Source: a virus. Taken from it: a stretch of 31,240 nucleotides of DNA. A program made the translations under genes and the position numbers. The DNA lies in IMG/VR virus record IMGVR_UViG_3300003324_000207, positions 1,050-32,289 of that record. One strand, 5' to 3'. Within the stretch, counting starts at the first letter, position 1, and each line of letters starts with the position of its first letter. Under the pieces are notes generated by a model that ran no database searches, had not been told where the DNA came from, and worked only from the letters and a program-made list of their open reading frames with translations. Positions 15,405 through 23,685 of the stretch are shown one piece after another.

Positions 15405-15916
15405 CAGTCACCACCTCGCACCATGAAATCGAGATAGGTCACACTGGCTCCGCCGACGTGCGTGTGGTCGCCGGCAGCCACCTGGCTCGACCCAGTGCCG
15501 ACATCTCCGTTCGCGTCGAGGTTGGAGAATGTCACCGAGCCCGCGTGGGAGGAGCCGGAGTGCGTGGTGTCTACGGTGGGCGAGGCCCATGTGCCGCCGA
15601 GCTCGCCGCCCGGGGAAGTCCCGACGGCGATCTCGTTCGACAGCCCGCTGTCTGCAGTGCCGACCAGATAGTCCACGTCGGTCGGGGCGCCGCTGCCCGT
15701 GCCCGTAACCTCAAGCCAATCCGCCCCGCTCACGTACCACAGAGAAGCATCCTCCACGACGAAGGCCGTGGACCCGTCCTCCGCCGTTGTCGGGTCAGGG
15801 AGTTCGACGAGCGTGTCCACGATGTACTGATCGAGGTCCACCAGGCGCCGCGTGAGCGGGTTGTCGTGCTCGATGGCATCCGCGTCGGTCGGTAGCGAAG
15901 TACGGTAGACCGGCAT
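15404..15916 (-). CDS. Tail-fibre-like protein
   Basis: The protein has 170 residues. Its middle part, LVGTADSGLSNEIAVGTSPG followed by GELGGTWASPTVDTTHSGSS, is a phrase often met in phage fibre proteins, where it forms the shaft. The N-terminus (VYRTSLPTDADAIEHDNPL) may attach to the virion and the C-terminal HTHVGGASVTYLDFMVRGG may be a tip. The ATG overlaps the stop of a short coiled-coil gene (TGATG). Host attachment is a reasonable inference. Confidence 0.7.
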   Translation of the reverse strand: MPVYRTSLPTDADAIEHDNPLTRRLVDLDQYIVDTLVELPDPTTAEDGSTAFVVEDASLWYVSGADWLEVTGTGSGAPTDVDYLVGTADSGLSNEIAVGTSPGGELGGTWASPTVDTTHSGSSHAGSVTFSNLDANGDVGTGSSQVAAGDHTHVGGASVTYLDFMVRGGD

Positions 15917-16056
15917 CAGTCTTTCGCCCTCTTCAGTTCCTCGGCGCTGATGGAGCGGCGGATGCGCTGCTGGATGAGGTGGTCCAGCTCGTGCCGGAGC
16001 TTCGCCGCTTCCTTCTCAAGCGCCTCGACCCGCTTCCGGGTCTTTCTGATGACCAT
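15916..16056 (-). CDS. Short basic coiled-coil protein
   Basis: A 46-residue protein starting MVIRKTRKRVEALEKEAAKL, then RHELDHLIQQ and a basic end. It is almost wholly helical with heptad-like spacing of Val, Leu and Ile, so it may form a coiled coil. A good AGGAG precedes the ATG, and the stop overlaps the next start (TGATG). It opens the block that follows the GCCCTAGAC element at 16077. Possibly an assembly chaperone for the following fibre, which is speculation. Confidence 0.65.
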   Translation of the reverse strand: MVIRKTRKRVEALEKEAAKLRHELDHLIQQRIRRSISAEELKRAKD

Positions 16057-16076
16057 GCGTATCTCCTAATGGGGGG

Positions 16077-16085
16077 GTCTAGGGC
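16077..16085 (-). promoter_or_regulatory. GCCCTAGAC boundary element, copy 3
   Basis: Minus-strand TGCCCTAGAC, followed by a run of C, lies after the stop of the 171-residue protein and 20 bases before the ATG at 16056. The spacing to the start equals that of the portal copy. Confidence 0.5.
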
Positions 16086-16089
16086 AGCA

Positions 16090-16605
16090 CTACGATGTGG
16101 CGAGGAGGGTCACGCCGAGGACCGGCAGGAAGTTGTTGGTCAGGGTCGCCCATGTGATCGACGACGGCAGCGGGAACGACGACGCAGCCTGGACGGCGCC
16201 CGTCGCTCGAGCGATGCCGACGTTGGCCGCAGTGGCCCGTTGTATCCGAGCTACGGAGGAGTCCGAGGAGGCGGCCAGGTAGTAGATGCCGCGCGAGAGA
16301 GTCCCCGACACGGCTACGCTCTGCTCGTTCGAGCTATCGGCCGTGACGGTACTGCCCGTTGAGGCGACCCGGTGGCCGGTCTCGTCGTAGATCCCCACGT
16401 CCAGGTTGCGGCCGACGATGCTGCCGCTGATCCATAGGAGCCGGGTGAACGCGAAGTCCTCTTCCAGGTACAGCGGCACCCCGATGGCGAGGTTGGCCGA
16501 GGGCCAGTCCACGTTGACCGCCACCGAGAAGCCATAGCCGACGTGCTCATTGCCGATGCCGGCAGGGCCGAGGCTGAGCAGCGTGGCTTGTTGCAGCGGG
16601 CTCAT
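16090..16605 (-). CDS. Fibre/virion surface protein, C-domain paralogue
   Basis: The protein has 171 residues. From about residue 67 it aligns with the C-terminal part of the next upstream protein (16602-17282): NLDVGIYDETGHRVASTGST against NLDIGIYHQSTLAKITSTGS, then SRGIYYLAA against DAGRYVLAF, and SSFPLPSSITWATLTNNFLP against ESAFPLPSTLTLTTIQAARL. The two are therefore paralogous beta domains. This protein lacks the N-terminal GYEWPPINP module of its neighbour. ATGA overlap. A role on the particle surface is inferred. Confidence 0.65.
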   Translation of the reverse strand: MSPLQQATLLSLGPAGIGNEHVGYGFSVAVNVDWPSANLAIGVPLYLEEDFAFTRLLWISGSIVGRNLDVGIYDETGHRVASTGSTVTADSSNEQSVAVSGTLSRGIYYLAASSDSSVARIQRATAANVGIARATGAVQAASSFPLPSSITWATLTNNFLPVLGVTLLATS

Positions 16606-17282
16606 ACGGTCGCCCGAAAGCTCAGACCGAAGACGGGCAGGCGCGCGGCCTGGATCGTCGTCAGCGTCAATGTCGAGGGCAGCGGGAAGGCAGACTCCTG
16701 GATACAGACCCCAGCCGCGTGCATCGTTGCGCCCCCCGCCGTGAACGCAGCGATGTTGCCCGTGGTGTTGTCCATCGCAAAGGCCAGGACATAGCGACCG
16801 GCATCGAGCGGCACGTCGGTCACGTCAACGACCTGAAGGTTCCCCGTTCCAGACTGAGCGGTCGAACCCGTACTGGTGATCTTGGCAAGCGTGCTTTGGT
16901 GGTAGATGCCGATATCCAGGTTCCCTGAGACGCCGGTTGTGCCGTTCGCGATCCAGAAGGAGCGAAGCGTCTTAGCCTCGCGGAGCGTGAATGGGTACGT
17001 GAGGGCACGGTTGGCGGTCTGATGGGTGGAGTTCGCCGTGAGCGTGAAGTTCGAACAAACGAAAGCGATAGCTTCGTCTGCGGCAGGGCCGATGATGAGA
17101 CTGGGGGGGCGTTCGCCGGCCTCCTCCGTAGTGGGGGGGCCGTTCTCGATGATCGTCGTCTCGGAGATGTACTGATACAGGGTCGGGTCGAGGGCCACCG
17201 GGTTGATCGGCGGCCACTCATAACCCGCCCCCCAGCCGGGGAACGCGCGACGACGGCGGAAGTCCAGGCCACCCCCGGTCAT
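16602..17282 (-). CDS. Two-module virion surface protein
   Basis: The protein has 226 residues. Residues 7-45 (DFRRRRAFPGWGAGYEWPPI...) are homologous to the 60-residue protein encoded just upstream; the C-terminal 120 residues are homologous to the protein encoded just downstream. It therefore joins the two modules that its neighbours carry singly. The C-terminal domain is Ser/Thr/Gly-rich and beta-like. ATGA overlaps on both sides mean tight coupling. Likely a fibre or collar protein, by context. Confidence 0.65.
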   Translation of the reverse strand: MTGGGLDFRRRRAFPGWGAGYEWPPINPVALDPTLYQYISETTIIENGPPTTEEAGERPPSLIIGPAADEAIAFVCSNFTLTANSTHQTANRALTYPFTLREAKTLRSFWIANGTTGVSGNLDIGIYHQSTLAKITSTGSTAQSGTGNLQVVDVTDVPLDAGRYVLAFAMDNTTGNIAAFTAGGATMHAAGVCIQESAFPLPSTLTLTTIQAARLPVFGLSFRATV

Positions 17283-17461
17283 CGCACGATCGTCCGCCTC
17301 GAGACGTAGATGTAGACCTGGCCCCTGAGCGGGCCGGGGTTGATGGGCGGGAACTCATAGCCGGGGCCGAAATGCGGGAACGACTTCTGCCTGCGAAAAT
17401 CGAACTTGCCCGACTCGAGGCGGTCTTGATAGTTGTGGAAGCGCGGCCCCGTGTAGATCAT
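17279..17461 (-). CDS. Single-module small protein, anchor-like
   Basis: A 60-residue protein, MIYTGPRFHNYQDRLESGKF followed by DFRRQKSFPHFGPGYEFPPI and ending YVSRRTIVR. It matches the N-terminal module of the next protein (DFRR...FP..G.GYE.PPINP...Y.YIS..TI). Aromatic, Pro and Gly richness suggests an extended peptide that docks onto a partner rather than a globular domain. The overlaps with both neighbours are ATGA. I infer a virion anchor peptide. Confidence 0.65.
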   Translation of the reverse strand: MIYTGPRFHNYQDRLESGKFDFRRQKSFPHFGPGYEFPPINPGPLRGQVYIYVSRRTIVR

Positions 17462-20196
17462 CGCACCGCCCTGAAGGTCAGCACGGCGCGACCCTCGCCG
17501 CTGATGTTGTTCTCGATGCGGATGTCCTCGATGGTGCCGAGGTAGTCATCGCCCGGGCCATCTCGCAGGTAGCCGTCCTTGAACGGTACGACGGCCTTGG
17601 CTCGCCAGACCGAGAACAGGTCCTCTGCCTTGCGCGCGCCGGATTCCTGTTCGTTGGCGATGTGGTCACTCGAGTCCTGGTCTTCGGTACGCACGACCAG
17701 GTCGAAGTACTCTTCATCGTCGGCGGCAGACGCCCACACGGTCAGGCCTCTGAACTTTGGGGTACTCGCACCATCCGAGGTGGATAGGCGCACCCGGACC
17801 TGCAGCGTCGAGAACGTGGTGAGTTCAGGGAAAAAGGTCTGGATCGTGCCGTTGGACTGCGTTCCCGCCAACACCCACGTCCCGCTCTGGTCCACCTGAT
17901 AGAACACCTGCACCTGCGTGTTCGAGGGCATAGTGTCGGTCATCACTTCGATCTTCGCCAGCGCCTTCCGCACCGAAGGGAGGCCGAAGTCGTAGATGCT
18001 GGACGTGTAGCTCGACCCGTCCGCCACCGAGGACTGCCGATACGTCCCCACCGAGCCTGCGACGAAGACCTCCTCGGAGTAGGCGGCGAAGATGCGGCCG
18101 AACAGCACGGCAAGGGCACGGTTGTGGCTGGGTGTCGCGGGCGAGAGTTGGTATTCGAGGAACAGGCCACCACTGACGAGGTCGTAGCGCCACACGTAGT
18201 TGCCTTGCAGCATGTAGATGCTCGTTTGGTACGGCACCATGAACTCCACGGGACGGGGATCGGGGTTGTCGTAGCGGAAGAACCCGATGCGGTTCACGAT
18301 GCCGTTCTGGTCGATGGCGAACAGGGCCGAGCGCGGGAGCTTGTCTGTGTCGCTCGCCGTCGCATCGCCGTAATACTGACCCGCAACGAAGGTGATGCCG
18401 TTCTCGAAACAGACGGCCGTGGCCTGCACGCCGGTGCCCAGGTCCCCGAGCTCGGTCACGGTGATGCCCGTGTCGCTGGTGTCCGCTTGGTAGATCTTGC
18501 CGGTGACGCCGGCATAGTTGATGAAGAACCGGGCGCCCGTGGGCGTGGAACACATGCGCTGGCGCAACGTAGTGTCGGCGGTCTTCGCGCCCGCAGTGAT
18601 CTGCTGGACGTTCACTCCGGTAGACGGCGCGGCGACGTTCAGGTCCCAGGGGTTCGTGCTGGTGTCGTCCAGAGGAACTTCGTAGATGTAAACGCTCGTC
18701 GAGGCGGCGTTGTCCTCTGACATCAGGATGAGGCGATTCTGCGCCACCGCCATGCCGACGAGCGTCTTCGCGCCGGTGGAGAAGTAGGCGAAGCGATCGT
18801 CGGTGCCCCCGCTGGTCGAGGTGTAGACCTCATTGGAGTCCAGCAGGAAGTACTCGAGCGAGTCGGAGTGGGCCATAGCAAGCACGGTCGCATTGGTCGT
18901 GGATGCCCCGTCGTTGAACGTGACGGCGCTGTCCCATACGTCGGTGGACGTGTTGTACGTGAAGCCGCGGGAGTCCGCGCCGGATGCGTGCGCGCCAAGC
19001 CAGACCTTCTGCCCAAGGCCGAAGTCCAAACAGTCGATAGACCAGGCGGCGGCAGACAGCGTCGTCCAGGTCACGGCATCCAGCCAAAGCGCCTGCTTCC
19101 CGTCGGCACGCTTGACACGCGCCTTGTAGTCGGTGGAAGCGGCGGCCTGGAACGAGATGGACCCGACGACCGCGCTCGCGGTCGCGTCCACGTTCACGGT
19201 CTTCGTGGTGAGCGAGGCCGCCCCGGTATCGTCCCAGATCTCGATGGTGGCCGTGTTCCCCGTCACGTCGTTGCCGTACAGGATCTTGTCGAGCGTGACC
19301 TGTACCGGGGTCGGCTCGATGGAGGACGGGATGCCGACCTTGATGCGGTAAACCTTGTTCGCCTTCGGCACCCACGACAGCTCGAGGAACGGCGACGGGG
19401 AAGTGGATTCGAGCGATTCGACCACGCCCACGATCGCGTTGTCGTTGGCGCCGGTCACCTCGATGACCTGGAACCGCACAAGCTGGCCCTTATTCGCGGC
19501 AACCGTGGCGAAGAGCTGCACCTTGGTGGTGTTGTCTGCGATCAGCTCGGTGCCGGTGGAGAGCCGGTCGGACCAGACCACGTCGCCTCGGGTCAGGATC
19601 TTGTCGGTGCCACTCGTCCGAGGCGAGCCGTCCACCTTGTTGAACGCGCTGCCCTGGATGGTCGTCGCGCCAGTAGCGAAGCTTTCGGCGTACATCTTGA
19701 AGTTCACCTGGACGTTTGAGGCGCCGGGGGTGTGGGCCGCGGACTCGCCTACGTAGGTGTTGATCGCCGTCAGGCGGCGGTCGGTGTCATTCGTCGTGGA
19801 CGCCGTGCCAGAGATGTCCGCGAATCCCGCATTGCCCTCGACGGTGGAGCTCGAAGAGGTGGTGCTGACCGTTTCGGACAACACAGACTTGTTCAACGAC
19901 ATCTGGCCGGGAACGCGGAAGTTCAGGCCCTCCGAGCGGTAGAAGCGGAAAGCACTATCCGCGTCGCCCAGGTCCAGGACGACTTGCCCCTCCCCCGCGA
20001 ACTGCGAGAGGTTCCAAACCAGGTAGTCCTCTTTGAGGTTCTGGCTGCCAGGGCGCCCGGTGATGTCGGTGCGCCCGGCGAAGATGGAGCGGCCACCGTG
20101 GACGTAACAGCGGCGACCAGTGAGGTCTTCGTAGCCTTCGTCCAGCCAGTACCGCTTTCCGTTCAGCTCGACGTGATGACCGCCCGGCAGGCTCAT
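17458..20196 (-). CDS. Large tail protein, adhesin or nozzle-like
   Basis: The protein has 912 residues. It begins SLPGGHHVELNGKRYWLDEG. The central part is rich in Thr, Ser, Asp and Gly with repeated strand-turn units such as GKIYQADTSDTGI and ALFAIDQNGIVNRIGFFRY, which resemble beta-propeller blades. Near the C-terminus a LAKIEVMTDTMPSNTQVQVF segment followed by RGLTVWASAADDEEYFDL recalls beta-sandwich domains of tail proteins. It follows the adaptor-like gene with an ATGA overlap, the place where tail-tube or nozzle proteins of short-tailed phages usually lie. Which of nozzle, baseplate or adhesin it is cannot be settled here. Confidence 0.65.
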   Translation of the reverse strand: MSLPGGHHVELNGKRYWLDEGYEDLTGRRCYVHGGRSIFAGRTDITGRPGSQNLKEDYLVWNLSQFAGEGQVVLDLGDADSAFRFYRSEGLNFRVPGQMSLNKSVLSETVSTTSSSSTVEGNAGFADISGTASTTNDTDRRLTAINTYVGESAAHTPGASNVQVNFKMYAESFATGATTIQGSAFNKVDGSPRTSGTDKILTRGDVVWSDRLSTGTELIADNTTKVQLFATVAANKGQLVRFQVIEVTGANDNAIVGVVESLESTSPSPFLELSWVPKANKVYRIKVGIPSSIEPTPVQVTLDKILYGNDVTGNTATIEIWDDTGAASLTTKTVNVDATASAVVGSISFQAAASTDYKARVKRADGKQALWLDAVTWTTLSAAAWSIDCLDFGLGQKVWLGAHASGADSRGFTYNTSTDVWDSAVTFNDGASTTNATVLAMAHSDSLEYFLLDSNEVYTSTSGGTDDRFAYFSTGAKTLVGMAVAQNRLILMSEDNAASTSVYIYEVPLDDTSTNPWDLNVAAPSTGVNVQQITAGAKTADTTLRQRMCSTPTGARFFINYAGVTGKIYQADTSDTGITVTELGDLGTGVQATAVCFENGITFVAGQYYGDATASDTDKLPRSALFAIDQNGIVNRIGFFRYDNPDPRPVEFMVPYQTSIYMLQGNYVWRYDLVSGGLFLEYQLSPATPSHNRALAVLFGRIFAAYSEEVFVAGSVGTYRQSSVADGSSYTSSIYDFGLPSVRKALAKIEVMTDTMPSNTQVQVFYQVDQSGTWVLAGTQSNGTIQTFFPELTTFSTLQVRVRLSTSDGASTPKFRGLTVWASAADDEEYFDLVVRTEDQDSSDHIANEQESGARKAEDLFSVWRAKAVVPFKDGYLRDGPGDDYLGTIEDIRIENNISGEGRAVLTFRAVR

Positions 20197-21062
20197 GGGT
20201 TCCTAACGAAGTGGCGGCGCTGCGGGAACAACTGCTCGATGTGACGGCTCTCCTTGGACATCGCCTCTTCGGCGAGCGCGCGCCAGTACGCGGCATCCTG
20301 GTTGGCGACGCCGGGGCGAATCGTCTTGTCCCCTTGGTTGTTCGGGCCGGCGAGGCGGCGCGGCTCCTGCCATTCGAGGAGATACGCAACGGAGAGATAC
20401 TGGACGATGCGCTCCTGCGCAGAGTTCAGGTCGCTGATGGTGGACTTGTGCGCACAGGTGACGTAGTAGAGATCCGTCCCCGCAACCCCCCGGTTGCCTT
20501 CGATCCTGAAGACCTTGCCCTTGTCGTAGAGACTGGTGTCCACGGTCGTCGGCAACTGGCTCCAACGAAGCGTCTCGCCGTGCGGCTCGTTCATGGTCGC
20601 CGTCTTCTGATACACGTCGAGGAATCGCTCGCAGCTAGAGCTTGGGGCGTTGTAGATGTCGCTCGTCGCGCTGGACGTGACCTGGTGGGTGGTTATGTTG
20701 AAGATCCCCTCGCCCCACAGGTCTTGTTCCAGAACGTGATTGATGGCCTGGCTGACGGTGTCGTACTCGAACCGGGGAGACTTGATCAAGACCGCCCCAT
20801 TTGAGTGCGACGTTGCAGTGGAGCCTCGATATCCGCGGCGGATGGTCACGATGGACGTAGACGTGTCGATGGCGGTCTCGAGGACCTTGTCCCCGGTGTC
20901 GTCGTCCAACTCCCACCACGTCCCGACCGCGTGCTTCGTATAGTCGGTGACGGTCATGGTCGTCGTGCCGGCGGCGGAGATCGCCGAAGCCAGCGTGTCC
21001 GACAACGGCTCGTCGTTGAGCAGCCGCCTGATGTTCTTGACGGTGGCAGGGATGGTGGTCAA
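20193..21062 (-). CDS. Head-tail adaptor-like protein
   Basis: The protein has 289 residues from a TTG start preceded by GGGGG; no better start exists. The N-terminal half (LASAISAAGTTTMTVTDYTK, TSIVTIRRGYRGSTATSHSN, then EYDTVSQAINHVLEQDLWG) has the look of short-tailed phage adaptor or connector proteins; the C-terminal half has HKSTISDLNSAQERIVQYLS and a helical end. It lies between two capsid-region genes and the 912-residue tail protein, which suits a connector. Assignment is from pattern and context. Confidence 0.6.
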   Translation of the reverse strand: MTTIPATVKNIRRLLNDEPLSDTLASAISAAGTTTMTVTDYTKHAVGTWWELDDDTGDKVLETAIDTSTSIVTIRRGYRGSTATSHSNGAVLIKSPRFEYDTVSQAINHVLEQDLWGEGIFNITTHQVTSSATSDIYNAPSSSCERFLDVYQKTATMNEPHGETLRWSQLPTTVDTSLYDKGKVFRIEGNRGVAGTDLYYVTCAHKSTISDLNSAQERIVQYLSVAYLLEWQEPRRLAGPNNQGDKTIRPGVANQDAAYWRALAEEAMSKESRHIEQLFPQRRHFVRNP

Positions 21063-21071
21063 GCCGCCCCC

Positions 21072-21521
21072 TTACCGACTGAAGACGACCTTGAGCGTGT
21101 ACGTGTAGGTCTCGTCTCCCGTCGTGCGGTCATTCAGCACCTTGACGCCGAGCATCCACGGCAGCGTGGCGTTGATCCCCATGCTGGCATCCGCCGCCGC
21201 CTGGTCCGTCCCGTCGGCGATCCCGGTCTCACCGGGGCCGATGTGGTAGATGTGCTGCGAAGCGGCGGTGACGGAAGCCCCGGTCGCCAGTTGGACCAGG
21301 TCCGTATCGACGAACGTGTTCGGCGGAGGAACCTGGAACGAGACCGTAGAGATCGGCGACGTTCCAGCGTTCGCGGTCAGGTTGAAATACACGATCGCGC
21401 GTCGCGCCCACGCGGGCACCACGATGTAGTCCGTTTGGCCGGTCGTCGCCTGGGCGGAAACATCTCGCAGTTCGTAGAGCGTCCCTTTCCCGGTGGCATC
21501 AACCGGGGTGATGGCTGCCAT
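21072..21521 (-). CDS. Virion protein of connector region
   Basis: The protein has 149 residues with good AAGGAG before the ATG. Beta-strand-rich, Thr/Ala-rich sequence (TDYIVVPAWARRAIVYFNLT, LPWMLGVKVLNDRTTGDETY) ends in YTLKVVFSR. This resembles small phage head-completion or tail-associated beta-sandwich proteins. It is encoded just before the adaptor-like gene. No family named. Confidence 0.6.
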   Translation of the reverse strand: MAAITPVDATGKGTLYELRDVSAQATTGQTDYIVVPAWARRAIVYFNLTANAGTSPISTVSFQVPPPNTFVDTDLVQLATGASVTAASQHIYHIGPGETGIADGTDQAAADASMGINATLPWMLGVKVLNDRTTGDETYTYTLKVVFSR

Positions 21522-21530
21522 GTGCGCTCC

Positions 21531-22013
21531 TTACTTCCGAGAGGGGGTCGTGACGTGCTTGCTGTCTGCTTCTTTCTGCTGTGCTTCGGCCCGGCGCAGG
21601 AACTCAGCGGCGACGGCTTTCACGTCTTCCGCCGAGGGCATACGCCGGCCGTTCTTGATCGCCTGCGCTTCCGAGGCGTCCACGAACTCATGCCACTGGT
21701 CAGCCTTCAGCCCCATGCCGTTCATCAGCGCGGGTCCGACCTTTTCGGTGAGCGAGTCGAGCCGCTGGTTCGGGGTGCGCTTGCGGATGGGGTCGGGCAT
21801 GTCGATCACGCCCCCGTACTCCCGTCCCGGCAGCGGCGTCTCACCGAACGCACCTCCGCCGCCCGAGGCTTGGCGCCAGGGGACGACGGTGGTGTAGCCG
21901 TCCACGTCCACGCGGAGCGCGTAGCCGGGCATGGTCAGGTTCGGATAGAGCTGCCGCAGGCGTGCGATCTCCTGCGGGCTGTACCGCCTGCCGGGGACGA
22001 TCGGGAAGCTCAC
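21531..22013 (-). CDS. Hypothetical virion-region protein
   Basis: The protein has 160 residues. The first 45 (RRYSPQEIARLRQLYPNLTM, then PGYALRVDVDGYTTVVPW) could be a small folded module; a Gly/Pro-rich link follows; the rest is helical, with AEDVKAVAAEFLRRAEAQQK at the C-terminus. ATGA overlap with the upstream Cys-containing protein suggests coupled synthesis. Function unknown. Confidence 0.6.
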   Translation of the reverse strand: MSFPIVPGRRYSPQEIARLRQLYPNLTMPGYALRVDVDGYTTVVPWRQASGGGGAFGETPLPGREYGGVIDMPDPIRKRTPNQRLDSLTEKVGPALMNGMGLKADQWHEFVDASEAQAIKNGRRMPSAEDVKAVAAEFLRRAEAQQKEADSKHVTTPSRK

Positions 22014-22702
22014 CGAGTCGCGCCCTCTCCACTGGTCGAGAACGCGGCGGCCTGGCGAAGCTGCGCCGCCCGCTCCTGCCGGATCTGCTCGATGGACGGT
22101 CCCTCGAACCCACCGATCTGCTTCACCAAGACGCCCGAGGCGTCTGCGGCGATGAGCTCGAGGTGTTCGCGCGAGCAGTAGTTGCCGAACGCGATCGAGT
22201 GATACTTGGGGCTGGTCGGCTTCATGCAGTTACGGAACTGGCAGACCTCTTCGTAGCCGATCTTCTCGTTGGACAGTCGAAGGAAACCCTTCTTTTCCAT
22301 CGAGACCTCGACGCCCTTGCCGTTGTTGATGCGGCGAGCCAGGGCCACCTGGGCGACGTTCGGGGTGCGACCGCCGTGGCGGATGCGTCGAGTGCCTTCC
22401 AGCACGCCGGTCTCCTCGTTCCAGATGTCCTCGGTCGTGTACCAGACCTGGTTCGAGAAGTAGGGGTCGTGCCCCTTCTCCTCGCACTCGACCCACCAGC
22501 GGCCGCCGGCGCGCTGGCAGTTCGTCTGGTCTGGGCCGCGCTCCGCCTGGACGCGCTTACCGTTCGCGTCCTTCGTGTAGAGCGGCTGACTGTTCGGGCA
22601 GATCGGCTGCGCGAGCTTGACCATCCGCATAGCGGAGTTCTGTCGCACACCAGCCGACATGCTGGGCAGCTTCTTCAACGGTTCGGTGCTATCGGGTGTC
22701 AT
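22010..22702 (-). CDS. Cys-containing hypothetical virion-region protein
   Basis: The protein has 230 residues. Cysteines occur at 35, 62 and 73, and in a second group at 154, 159 and 176 followed by His180 (CQFRNCMKPTSPKYHSIAFG, then NYCSREHL), which looks like a metal-binding knuckle. Residues 195-217 (GGFEGPSIEQIRQERAAQLR) are helical. It lies after the duplicated capsid-region protein and before the connector genes. A structural or assembly role is inferred from place only; zinc binding is plausible but unproven. Confidence 0.6.
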   Translation of the reverse strand: MTPDSTEPLKKLPSMSAGVRQNSAMRMVKLAQPICPNSQPLYTKDANGKRVQAERGPDQTNCQRAGGRWWVECEEKGHDPYFSNQVWYTTEDIWNEETGVLEGTRRIRHGGRTPNVAQVALARRINNGKGVEVSMEKKGFLRLSNEKIGYEEVCQFRNCMKPTSPKYHSIAFGNYCSREHLELIAADASGVLVKQIGGFEGPSIEQIRQERAAQLRQAAAFSTSGEGATR

Positions 22703-22758
22703 GTGTCCGTCCTTTCAGACGCGGGTTGGTGTTCACCTGATGACATGGATGGCTTGTC

Positions 22759-23622
22759 TTAGTCGTCGATCCAGCACTCCACGATGATCCGCTCGTCTCC
22801 TGACGTGAAGGCGTCCGCTTGCGCGACATCGAAGAACAGGCCCCTCTTGAAGAAGTAGCCCGACTCGGTGCCGTCGGTGGCCGCCGTGGCGTTGATCGCC
22901 TCGTCGGCGCCGGGGCGACCGAGCAGAGAAGGCGCGAGGTCGGTGGCACTGTTGCTGCGAGTGAACAGAGTGGTTCCGTTGGTGCTGTCGGCCTTGATGA
23001 GCAGGTCGGTAGTGGCCGGCATGTTCTGGTAGTCGATCGCCAGCGCCGCGAGTGTTCCCGCGCCGCCGAGGTCCACCAAGCGCGTGACCGCACCGGACCC
23101 ATCGGCGCCCGACTGGGATGTGAGGTCGAGCTTCACGTAGGTGCAGAGGCGGAACCAGAGGTCCACGTAGATGACCTCGGTGTCGGTACCGGACGAGATG
23201 GACGCGAAGACGCCGCCGCGGATGGGGAACCCACCGCCGAAGGCATCCGTCGCGGCCGTAGCACCACCGGCCTCATCCACGGCAGCCGTGCCGACAGGCA
23301 GCGGGGGGGTGGCCGGGACCGAGGAGATGTCGGCGTCGGTGAAGATCTGGACGCCGGCCGTGCTCTCAGCCTTGATGACCAACGCACCGGAGGTCGCCGC
23401 CACGGGGGCGCCGGCCTCGGAGTCGGTGGTGTTCTGCTTCCCGTAGGTGATGCCGACGAGGCGGCTGGGCGGGACCTTGATCGTGTCGGACGCCGTGGTG
23501 GTCGCACCGCCGCCGATCCCCGACCCACCGACCGTGAGCTGGATGCGACGATGGATGTAGCGCCGGTGGTGACGCGAAGACCACGGCCGGATGATGCCGG
23601 TGTTCGGTGTCGTGTATGCCAT
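22759..23622 (-). CDS. Duplicated-domain virion protein, decoration candidate
   Basis: The protein has 287 residues with a basic N-terminus (SSRHHRRYIHRRIQLTV) and two homologous halves, about 28-157 and 163-285. Matching pieces include LVIKAESTAGVQIFT with LLIKADSTNGTTLFT, VDEAGGATAATDAF with ADEAINATAATDGT, GFPIRGGVFASISSG with GYFFKRGLFFDVAQA, and EVIYVDLWF with RIIVECWI. Both look like beta-sandwich domains. Encoded shortly after the capsid gene, it could be a decoration or capsid-stabilising protein; that is inference. Confidence 0.65.
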   Translation of the reverse strand: MAYTTPNTGIIRPWSSRHHRRYIHRRIQLTVGGSGIGGGATTTASDTIKVPPSRLVGITYGKQNTTDSEAGAPVAATSGALVIKAESTAGVQIFTDADISSVPATPPLPVGTAAVDEAGGATAATDAFGGGFPIRGGVFASISSGTDTEVIYVDLWFRLCTYVKLDLTSQSGADGSGAVTRLVDLGGAGTLAALAIDYQNMPATTDLLIKADSTNGTTLFTRSNSATDLAPSLLGRPGADEAINATAATDGTESGYFFKRGLFFDVAQADAFTSGDERIIVECWIDD

Positions 23623-23650
23623 CTGAACCCTTCTTCACTGACAGGGGGCT

Positions 23651-23676
23651 AGCCGGGGTCCCGAAGGACCCCGGCT
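23651..23676 (-). terminator. Strong UUCG-loop hairpin after capsid module
   Basis: A perfect 11-base-pair stem, AGCCGGGGTCC with its complement, closes a tetraloop that reads TTCG on the minus strand, one of the most stable RNA loops. It sits ten bases after the stop of the small helical gene that follows the capsid gene. No T-run follows on the minus strand, so it may act as a 3'-end stabiliser or partial terminator rather than a full terminator. Confidence 0.6.
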
Positions 23677-23685
23677 GAGCTTGGG

